NCBI GenBank assembly: GCA_029948255.1
Contig: JALIZF010001725.1
Coordinates: 496,001 to 560,000, forward strand
DNA: 64,000 nt
From: Telmatactis stephensoni
Lineage: Eukaryota > Cnidaria > Anthozoa > Actiniaria > Isophelliidae
Reading direction: 5' to 3'
The notes under the pieces are model-generated. The model made no database searches. It was given only the letters and a program-made list of their open reading frames with translations, and was not told where the DNA came from. Both the position numbers and the translations under genes were made by a program. Below, one piece after another: positions 46,001 to 57,400 of this stretch (its first letter is position 1; each line of letters begins with the position of its first letter).

Positions 46001-48380
46001 CAATGACAATTCATCATGCTCATCATTGTTGATTGCAGATGCCAACAAATTGTTGTAAATTACTTTTAAATATTCATCGACAACTCAAGGTGTACTAACA
46101 GTATTATAAAAAAATGAGAAAAAATGTTTAGAAATCTTCCTTTGCATGAATGCGTCATTAGCATCTATGAAAAGGCAACATTGCAGGAACTTTAACATGC
46201 TGGAACAACTTTTGAACAAATTTAGATTTTTGGAGCAATTTTTCAGCAACTTTTCAGTATCTTTTTAAAAAATTTGGAGCAACTTGTGGACAACTTTATG
46301 TTCGACTGTACATCAACCAGCTCCAGTGACAATCTGCATACACGATGCTTTTTCCTGAAACTTCTTCTTTGACGTTAAGCGAACGTGTCATTACCTGCGT
46401 GCAACACTGCACACAATAGCTCAAATGCTTAACTCAGTGCTACTCCTGTATCTGGTGGCGCAACTGTTGACATACGATGTATGCCAAATTCTGTTAAATT
46501 GCGCAACATTTTCAGCCGCTTTTAACTGTAAACTTCGCTTTTAACTTTTATTTTTTTAACTGTAGTCTCTATCCTCTCTCGTTCCTCTCTATCAAATTGA
46601 ACCACAGGAAACCCTCCCGAGACTTACCAATTTATAGCAAGAATGAAGCTGCGTTTTCTCAGTTTGGGTGTACGGACCAAATCAAGAGGGGTGTAAATTG
46701 TTTCTTGTTTAATCTTCTTACTACTGAACTGTTCTTTGTTGACCTCTTGGATGGCTTTTCTAAGCTTCGTCTGGTCGAGGGGCTCAGAAGTAGCACCTCC
46801 ACATCTCACCAGAATGGTTTGAGCCTCGTTTAGTTTGCTTTTACTCACCAGCCATCGAGGGGATTCTGGGTAAACTCTAGAACAGCCAAAAAATTAGGAA
46901 TACAGCATAAATGATTTATCAATGTAATGTTAAACTCCGTGGCCACCTCTATTAGAAGGTCTCAATAGGGGTATAGCTTTGACGATTGACTGTTAAATTT
47001 TTGCCTTTTTGACGGTTGACGGTAAGAAATTCGGTGCTTTGACGGTTAATTCTACTCTTTGACGGTTAAAAAAAGCCACTTAAATATTACTATAACCAAT
47101 AGTTAACCATCAATTTTAGTTATGAAATTCGCCAGTTGTTACTGTTGCAACTTGTTGTTGTCGAACTTGCCCAGTTTCTTGTATTATACAAGAAAGCGGT
47201 TTAATATTTGACCAAAAAATAGAATGAATTACCCTGGTCCCAGACGCTTTCCTTGTATTTTTTTACGATTTTTATTTTACCAGCCGCTAAGCGGCGAGAC
47301 GTTTACATTGTTGATCGAGTTAAGATGAAATAAGCGCTTATTTTTTCACTCAAAAACGTAAACGTCTTGCTGCTTCGCGGTTCGTAAAATTAATAAAAAT
47401 CGTAAAAAATACAAGGAAAGCCTCTGGGACCAGGGTAAGAATGAATATGCTGTATTAGGCGAAATTCGATATCGTGAAGGATTAGTTACATGCAGGCCCG
47501 TCGCTTGAGGTGGTTCGAAGGTTCGAACGAACCATCCTCCCTTCCCACAGAAAATATCCGCTAAGGCTTAGCCGATTTTCAGCTATTTATCTTAACGACT
47601 GTTTTAGTGCAGGCATATCGTGCAGAATTGTTCAGTTTTTTGCTACAAGCATGAAAATTGGCACAATGATAGAAGACAACATGCTGACTAATTCCTGATA
47701 TAGCGCCACGCCCAAAAATCAATACTTCCAGTTTTACACATGTGGAATTAATTTTCACTTAAAATTAAATACAATTGTTGCATTAACTAGTTGGTTCATG
47801 AAATGTGATAATTCTTTATGAGTACTGTTCCTTCTACCTAACTGACTATAGTGCCCCACCCTATTCCTCGTACTTCCAGTTTTATGTTAATGGATTTAAT
47901 TAAATTCAAAATTACTGAAAATAACCGTTTTCTACAATGCTATCACTACCAACTAATCCAAATTGGTCTAATGATACATGCCCTTTTCATTTCACATGCA
48001 CTGCCACACCCTAAACTTAGTACTGCCAGTATAGATACATAGGAATACCTCAAGTCTCTCAAGTATCAAAATTGTTCACCTTGTTTTAAAGTCAAGGAGA
48101 TAGAATAATAGACGGATATGATTGAAACAACGCAATTTGCATAACATGCAACCATGGCAACGCCTTTTCAAAAGTACTTCCAGTAATAATACTTTGGAAT
48201 TGATTATTGGGGTTACTGGAATTTATTAATTTTGGATTATGGAAAATCTAATATTTTTTAAGGTAAGAATCTTTGACAAGGGAGAGGGCTATTGCAGTTC
48301 ACTCGTAGCAATCACTAAATTTTATTAATTATTACTCGTGCCCAGGCCTTTAGGCCGGGAACGAGTTATAAACTGCAAAT

Positions 48381-48413
<33 letters not shown>

Positions 48414-51400
48414 CCTGTGTTCGTCCTGAGGGACCTCTGATTGGTTAAGAGCGTAAAAACAATGCCCTTCATTCATCACCTTTAAGCGACAGCGAACGCA
48501 AGCCAGGAACTTTAGGAATGCAAGATGGCCGACTTCAAAGAAAATAGCTTTCAGAGACAGGCTTTTCCTGCAGTAGAACAATGTAATTTGGAGCTTTTAA
48601 CTCGAGATATACCTATATACTTATATGAGCTTCAGAATGGGCTGTTATTTTGAGCTTCATCTCCAATACTTTGACCAAATATCGAACTCTAAATGGAGTA
48701 CTTGAAAGCCGAGGCCCTCGCGATAACGACTATTTCCTATGAGCTGGAAAACTACGAATTTCTCATCCTACATGTTGCTAAACGAACATACATAGAAGCA
48801 AGTCAATTATATTCCTCATTCAAGCATTCAAGAGATCTTGAGAGGTTTTTGTAGTGAATTTTAATTTAATATCGGAATGGCATGAAACTATAGATTCCAT
48901 TGACCTTGTATTTCGCGTTTGGTCACGTAACGTCTTTTATTCATATATATAACATCCGAAACATGAACGAAAAAATACACGATTTGTTATTGTGTCAAAT
49001 ATGCCGTTGTAGAGGTCTTTACAGCAAACAATTGAGATATATAGTGAATAAGAAGTTGAATATAAAACTGGTATATTTTTGCATGTTGGAGATATCTAAT
49101 ACCTATGCATGATAATAGAAAGACAAAGGCACTAATAGCTGTTGACAGACAAACTAACTAATCAAGATATTTTTTAGTTTAAGTTAGCCGATTCAAAAAA
49201 GGTCATTTGTTACGGTTAGCTATTTCCCGGAATGGTGAAGAATGCGTGAAACGGCTAGGGGAAGAGTACGAACGGAGCCGGTCATTGGAGCCTCTCTTAA
49301 AAAGGGCTCCAGGCATAGGCACGAGTGAACGCACGTGTGCGTCTAGTTTCAATAACTTCCCAAACGAGTTAATTCCATTTGCAATCGCCTCCACAATCAC
49401 ACATGGCTGTGCACACGAGCTGCAATTTTGCACATTTTTATCTTGCTGACATTTACATCTGGTCAGGTGGCTACACATTTCCAAAATCTCTTGCTTAGTT
49501 TTCCCACAATTGCGTCAATTTAATCTTTTTGGTCCGCCTTTGTCTACTGCCAAGTGCGGCGCAGAGGGTAGCTGCAACGACTGACCTGGCTTGATAAGCG
49601 GTTAGTCTCTTAATGTGATTTAATTTGGCGGAGTGCTGCAGATGGGATGCTGCCCCCATTGATTTGGCTTTTTTGAAAACATTTCCTTCTATAAAGTCAA
49701 TAACTATTTGGCAAAAGTTAGTTTAACTGTACAGTAGTACAACAAATTGCTGCAGTAGACTGACATATTTCCAACAGATCTTTACATACAGAATCATTCA
49801 AAGGCCGTTCAAATGTTGTTTTTACTTCTGCAAACAATACCTTCAAGTCTCCAAGGCAGAGATTTTCCCGAATATAGACATTTCATTATTGCAGCCCGTG
49901 AAGACAAAGAAATGAAAAGTTGAAGTTTTACTTCGAAATCGCGGGACGTTGGCCTATTCCAGGCCCTAAAATCGCCGAAAATCGCCTTAAGTTTTGAGTA
50001 TCTTTGGGGATAATTTAGCTAAAATCGCCCAAAATTACGGCGATTTTAGTGCCCGGAGTAGGCCTATTTCCAGAGCCAGAGGCTTGTGGAAAAAGCAATT
50101 GAAGATGGGCCCTTTTCTCCCTCTCTCCACTGATGCTCCATTTTAAGGGTATTTACAGTATATTAAAGCTACACGGAAAGAACAGAAGTCGAAACAAGGA
50201 TAGGAAGTCACTGATATTCGATGGGGATCAAACTTGGGACCTCTCGCACTAACCAACTGTGCAATCCTTGCTCCTAAAAGTCGTTGAAGCCATGGAAAGC
50301 AGGAAGTGCAGCTGCTTTGCTAGGGCCTAGTGCTCTGAAAACTTCAAGAACTGCAATATCACAATCCTTACAAATGAAAAAAAAGCCTTGAGTCTGATTC
50401 CTCTTAAGTGCATGTTGCCAATCCAGTGAATTCCCATTCTACATCACATGCTAATCCTTGTCCAAAAGAAGAAATCAAGTGTATGTTTCCAGGCAACTTG
50501 ATGACTTTCATTTGCAAATTTCAACTAAAAGTAAAAAGCTCTCAAAAACCTAAGGAATCCAGCGAATTCCCGTTCAACACTAATTTTTCTCCAACAGAAG
50601 AAATCAAGTGTTTCTTGTTGGGCAATATGATGGATTTGCAAATTTCAGCAAAAAATTAAAAAAAGCTCAATACCCTAAGGAATCTTTCCCAGTTCTACAC
50701 GCTTTGGTTGACCATGGCTTTGTTAACTTCTAGATATGGTCTGTGATTTGAGGCTATCAGTGCCGCAATATTCGCTCCACATTACATCAACCCCTGGAGA
50801 CATTCTGTATTAAACTGGGTCTTCACAGTGTCATGTGTAATTGATCAGGCTATTGTGAACGGGTTTTCTTTATGTGGAAAATGATAAAATAGTGAGAATT
50901 ATTGATTGTTACGAGGGAAGTGCAATAACAGTGGCCTTTATGCAGGAATCCCTACAGAAAGATGTCAGATTGCCATATACCCAAACCTAATTCCAGATCA
51001 TCAATTCCAAAGTATTATTACTGGAAGTACTTTTGAAAAGGCGTTGCCATGGTTGCATGTTATGCAAATTGCGTTGTTTCAATCATATCCGTCTATTATT
51101 CTATCTCCTTGACTTTAAAACAAGGTGAATAATTTTGATACTTGAGAGACTTGAGGTATTCCTATGTATCTATACTGGCAGTACTAAGTTTAGGGTGTGG
51201 CAGTGCATGTGAAATGAAAAGGGCATGCATCATTAGACCAATTTGGATTAGTTGGTAGTGATAGCATTGTAGAAAACGGTTATTTTCAGTAATTTTGAAT
51301 TTAATTAAATCCATTAACATAAAACTGGAAGTACGAGGAATAGGGTGGGGCACTATAGTCAGTTAGGTAGAAGGAACAGTACTCATAAAGAATTATCACA

Positions 51401-54400
51401 TTTCATGAACCAACTAGTTAATGCAACAATTGTATTTAATTTTAAGTGAAAATTAATTCCACATGTGTAAAACTGGAAGTATTGATTTTTGGGCGTGGCG
51501 CTATATCAGGAATTAGTCAGCATGTTGTCTTCTATCATTGTGCCAATTTTCATGCTTGTAGCAAAAAACTGAACAATTCTGCACTTTTTGTGCACGATAT
51601 GCCTGCACTATTTTAACAACTGAAGTATTTTCAATCATTTTTTATTCTTTCATAATCTTTTTCTGTTTCTGTCTTTTTTCTCACTGTTTTAATTGACAAC
51701 TAGCTAATTTTGATCTTGAGACGGGACAAAAAAGAAAAAAAAAAAAAAAAAAAAAAAAAAGGATGGGTCCCCAGCCGGTTTCGAACCCGACTCTTACATC
51801 TGTTCATTTGCTTCACAGTTCAAGGGTTTTCCAACTGCGCCACGGGATCGCGTAATTTGCACAACAATAGATAGCCAATTCACAGAATACACTAGATTAT
51901 TTTGTCCTCCAAATCCCTCAGTAGACCAGTTAGCCTAGTGGTAAGGTTCAGTTATCTATGGCCTAGGATCCGACTGTTTCCTCCCTCTTTGACTGCGAAG
52001 CTTGCTGCGTTCTACCGGATAGCGCGGAAGGGGCCGAAATCTCCATCCTATACGTAACATGCGATGATTCAGCGATTTGTCTGGATGCATGGTCCGATTT
52101 TTTGGGTTTTACATAAAATTAGCATACTAATTTCTTTGGGTACCGGGTTCGAGTCCTGCCTGGGCCAACAACTTTTCTTTTTTTTTTTTCTTTTTTCTTT
52201 CTTGTTTTTAATGGATTCTATTTCTCTTCTCTACTTTTTTTGGCTTAAAAAATTCAGGTTTAACTCTTTACATGAGCTTGATGCTTTCAAATTTTGCGTA
52301 ATTTAGAAAAACATGCACATTCCTTGAAATAAGAGTTATCTAAAAAAAATTTCATTCCACTTTCCAAAAGCCAACGGGACCTCTGATACTTATACAGGTC
52401 ATTTAAGTACTCCCTAATCCCAGCCGAAAATGGTGGAAACCTCTCCTATCAATATGCTTGCGACAAGCCAGCAGTTCTGGATAATATGAAGTTCAGTATT
52501 GAAATAGTGAAATTGTTATAAAGCAGGGGCGGATCCAGTGATTTTCAAAGGGGGGTGCGTTTACATTGATAGCCAAAATGATCAGTATAGGCAGCTATGA
52601 AAATCGGATAATGTATTGCCGACTGCGCTATATTTAGACCAAAGAAGTAAATTATGCACAACTTGATCGCATGCAAATTGACATTTACTTTGTTACAACT
52701 TAATGACGTTCGCGGATAAATGTTCTAACGTTAAGATCTTTTCCATACTTCGTACAGTAAAAGATATTTATTAACTTAATCTAAAAAGCGAAAAAAAATC
52801 GCGGTTATCAGGGTATTCTTAGAGATATCATCACACTTACGATTTCGCGCGAATTTCTTTGGGCATGTACGGCGTTTTGTACAATTTTTGAAAATTAGAA
52901 ACTACAACATTTACTCGTGTAAAAGCAGACTACTTTAGCTCAAAAAAGTATACTAAATCTATCAAATTTAGCAACAAAATTACATTGTCGCTGCTTAGGA
53001 GATCCGAATTTATCGTTTTGTGGCGGTGAATAGCTTACGGTATGTTTACTCGTGAGCTTCCCTGAGCTTCGCTAAAAAGGAGAGAAGATTCCATCACTGG
53101 ATGATAAAAAATCCCTATTACATTGTCTGATATATTTATGTACATCTATTATATCATCTGATAGCCTTATACATAATTCATAATACATAATTCGGGTTGA
53201 TTTTACCTCTTAAAAAACGAATCAATCGTTGTTCGCTTCATGTTCGCTCTCGATGGTGATCGGATCGGATGTGATTCCAAACTCTGCCAAACTTGCAAAC
53301 ACGGCCGCGCCATTTTTCCCGCCACCACAGGCTTCCCGGTCTCAAATTAGCAGGCGCACGTGGAGGTGCCGTTTTTCCCAATACAAATATAACCCAGAGG
53401 AGGTTGGTCAACGCGCGCAAAGCATGATGGTCGATTTTGCTTTTTTCTTGTCAGTCTTCTCTGACCGTCGAACTGTGAGGATCTCCGTGCTTCAAAATAT
53501 TTGCCAAACTGTCTTCGTTTGGTGTTAGTAGACAGCATGAAAAGTATGAACAGCTTATGTTTATGTAAAAAAAATCTGCTTTTGTGAGAATAACATGAAG
53601 AAATACATGTGAAGACTGTCAAGACTGTGTCAGAGAACATTTGAGATCAAATCAGTTAGTTTGGTCAAAGACAAGGAGAATTTAATAAAAGAAAGGCCAA
53701 GAACCAAACCATATTATGCCCAAATCGTTATCATGTTGATTTTCAATGGAAAACAAACTAGTAATCTAATCTGTGAAGACCTTTGGCGGATTTTCCATTA
53801 AAATTACTGAAGAGTTTTGGAAAAAACATCACGTTCACTTATAACAAAGTTGTGCAATCAAGCGAAAAGAGCGGGAAAATGAAAACATGCAGGCAAGCCG
53901 GTAAGTTAATATTCAAAACAACATTTTTCATCTCCATTGAAAATGCTGTGAATATAGCCTGTTCTCGTTTTGTATACGCTTCTACATGCATGATTATATT
54001 TGATTTTCGAGTTTTAGCTTCAGCCTTTTCGCAAAGCTACGAAGCACCACACGTTCAGTAGCTTGTTGTGCAAGACCACGACAACACTTTCTCTGATCGC
54101 ACCTATAGATCAAAATCCTCAAATATGACAGTTAAGAGCTTCTTTGTAATTTTGAACAGCAAGATAAATTCATATTGCATGGAAAATAAAAAGCACTGAA
54201 ATCGAATGGTTCGTAAATTCTCAGAGGAAAAACTAGAGAGAGAAAAACTGGAGAAGAGAAAATTTCAAAAAACAAAACGCTAATGCTAAAAAGAAGTTAA
54301 AAGCAGAGTAAACAAGTTTTATTTGCAGCAATTTCAGTAACAACGAAAAATGTTGTTTTGACTTTCTTTTCACACTTGTTTTCGTACAACTTTGTGAGTG

Positions 54401-57400
54401 AAAGTTTCCGTAAGATTTATTGCTTATAATCCTTTCTTGTTTTCCCCAAATGTCTTTTGGGTTTTTAGTAGTGGGTGCAGTCCGTGAAACCCCATTTGAA
54501 GATTATGATCACTTTCCCTCAATTCCACGTTACACTTTAAAACCTAAAACAACAATGTAACATACAAATTTTATTTTCAGTGCCTTTCTGTCTCACTGCA
54601 TATGTGTTGTCATTGGCGCCATTATCGATCTGTTACTCATTCCACCTCTTGTCGTACAAAACTGAAAATATCTCCGAAACGATAAGATGTGGGGTTATGT
54701 GGGGTTCACTTTTTAAATAGAACAGACATTTTTCTAACGATTTAAGATGTTACAGTGAATCCACACACAATAATAATTGAGAAAAATACATTATTTCGGG
54801 TCTCCCTTTTTGGCTTGACGATGATTTACGTCATTGGGAAATTGTGCAAATCTCCTTTAATTTTTCGCGGCTAACGTTTATCATATGCTGTAAGATTTTT
54901 ACACCAGTACCATGTATGCATATTGAGATGATTTCCCGACAGAAACAGTATTTGTATAAGAAGAAAAGGAAATAAACATGCATTTTCCGGAAGCTTACCC
55001 GTCGATTTTGTTGACTTCCGGCTAATCATGTTTACAAAATTTTACGCGCTATGATTGGCTTATTTTTGTCACGTGCCAGTTGACCACCCTCCTCTGAATA
55101 TAACCAAAGACTTCCCGCCCAACGATAGCAAAAACAGTTTATGTATGAAAAAAGCTTTCATCGTCGTCCGAAAGGGGGGGTGCGCCCGCACCCAACGCAC
55201 TACCCCTGGATCCGCCACTGTAAAGTCTTGAAAAATACGCGCATTTGGAGAAAATAACTTAGAAAAATTGTTTCAGAGTGTATTTGACGGTTAAATTTCT
55301 TGACGCTTGACGATAAAATTTCCCTCATTTGACGGTTGACGGTTAAAGTTTAGGCCGTTTGACGGTTGACAGTTAACCCCATTGAGGCCCTCCTTTTAGC
55401 GGCAAGTCAGTCTGGATAAACTCTGTATGCTTGTACACACTTCTATTGAATGACCAACCTTTATTAAGTAACTATACACCCGTATTTAGCGGCCAGACAG
55501 TCCGGTCGACCGCGCGGTTGCCTGCGCATGCATATACGCACACTTGTAATGAATGGCAAACCTCTATAAAACAACAATGCACCTCTAGCGGCCAGTCATT
55601 CCTGACAAACATGTTTTATATTATAACCAGCTGTAAAATGGCCAAACTATAAAGTGACCATGTACCTCCATATAGCCGACGGTCACATCATTTGATTGTG
55701 CACACTTCTATTTGACGGCCAACCTCTATAAAATGACCACGGACCTCTATATAGCGGTTGATCAAGGCATTTTATTATTGTGCACACTTCTATTTGACGG
55801 CCAACCTCTATAAAGTGACCACGGACCTCTATATAGCGGTTGATCAAGGCATTTTATTGTTGTGCACACTTCTATTTGACGGCCAACCTCTATAAAGTGA
55901 CCACGGACCTCTATATAGGGGTTGATCAAGGCATTTTATTATTGTGCACACTTCTATTTGACGGCCAACCTCTATAAAGTGACCACGGACCTCTATATAG
56001 CGGTTGATCAAGGCATTTTATTATTGTGCACACTTCTACTTGACGGCCAACCTCTATAAAGTGACCACGGACCTCTATATAGCGGTTGATCAAGGCATTT
56101 TATTATATTGTGCACACTTCTATTTGACGACCAACCTCTATAAAGTGACCACGGACCTCTATATAGCGGTTGATCAAGGCATTTTATTGTTGTGCACACT
56201 TCTATTTGACGGCCAACCTCTATAAAGTGACCACGGACCTCTACATAGCGGTTGATCAAGGTATTTTATTATTGTGCACACTTCTATTTGACGGCCAACC
56301 TCTATAAAGTGACCACGGACCTCTATATAGCGGTTGAACACAGCATTTTATTATTGTGCACACTTCTATTTGACGGCCAACCTCTATAAAGTAACCATGG
56401 ACCTCTATATAGCGGCCTGTCTGTGATTGCGCACAAAATTAACTTCTACATCTCAAAATAGATTGTTTAGTTTATAATTCAGACTGGAAACCCCTATATG
56501 GATATACCTTATAAAGAAATACAGCAAAAGTCCAGGCAAGCTGCTCATCAGACACAAGTGTCGCCAGTCTCTCACCAGATAAGCAAAGAGATTGAAGACA
56601 TAATATCCAACTATGAAGTACGTTGAGGATATCGTGCTGACCATGGAGCGGTGCTTCGGACCCAGGAGTTCTAAAACAAACGTGAAGTGAGAGACCTGGA
56701 TACCAGACGAACCAAAACCGACCAGAAAGCGAAGAAGGCCGAGCAACGATACGCAGTCAGCAAAAGCGGAGCAACACAAAGGAACAATCTGTGAGGAAAA
56801 TTGAAATATACGATGTTTAAACCCTACACATCTTAACCCCAACGCATATGGACGATCGAGGCCGAGCTGAGAGAGAGGCACGCGTATATGAAGGTGGAGT
56901 CTATATAGATGATGTCTCGTGGGCAACTCGTGGATATTATATCGTTATATTTGATTTAGATTTAACTGATGGATATCATTATGACGTACCAGGACCAAGA
57001 TCGATACAAAGGTGAGTTTCTTTCTTCCAATAGCGTCCGACAAGCTGCCCGAGAGAATTGAACCAGCTAACATCCCAGCATAGAAGCAGGCTTGTAGAGT
57101 AGCACCAACGTATGCTTTGTCACAAATCAGGTTCCACTGATGAAGTGAACATTAATAACTAAACGTCAGTTTGTAATTGTGTCTAAAAATGCTGGGTGTG
57201 TTGCATGACAAACTGCTTGGTCGAGGCAGGGATAAAAAAAAAAACAATACAAAGCATGCAGCATCTATGATTGATAAATTATTTGCGCGCTGATTGTCTT
57301 ACTGGCTGCCGCGTTTATAACAGTTAAAGGCGGAGACAACGCACAAAAAAGGCGAAAAATATATCATCGCTTATGTCTCTATACTGTGATACGAACACTC

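Larger units (their letters stand above)
47605..51610. mobile_element. ~4-kb element with ~620-bp terminal inverted repeats
   Basis: TAGTGCAGGCATATCGTGCA at 47605 is mirrored by TGCACGATATGCCTGCACTA ending 51610. The arms (about 47605-48225 and 50995-51610) are nearly identical complements; both encode the same meaningless 63-codon frame. The interior holds the ~1 kb repeat (48333-49349), a tRNA-derived SINE (about 50060-50280) and ~1 kb of unrecognised DNA. No transposase found. Superfamily unknown. Confidence 0.8.
46957..55392 (-). mobile_element. Second copy of the GACGGTTGACGG-ended repeat, expanded by nested insertions, gene B intron 3
   Basis: It starts AGGTCTCAATAGGGG with TTTGACGGTTGACGG motifs and ends TTGACAGTTAACCCCATTGAGG, the reverse orientation of the gene A copy. 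Inside, in order: a 209-bp miniature element (47230-47438), a 4-kb long-inverted-repeat element (47605-51610), a minus-strand tRNA-like unit (51764-51849), a plus-strand tRNA-like unit (51926-52169) and the 2697-bp element (52524-55220). Orientation and intron differ from gene A, so it inserted independently of the gene duplication. Confidence 0.7.

Noticed and set aside
55690..56415. Possible CRISPR-like array of regularly spaced repeats
   Set aside because: The whole ~82-bp unit is repeated with no unique spacers, in a eukaryotic intron; it is a minisatellite.
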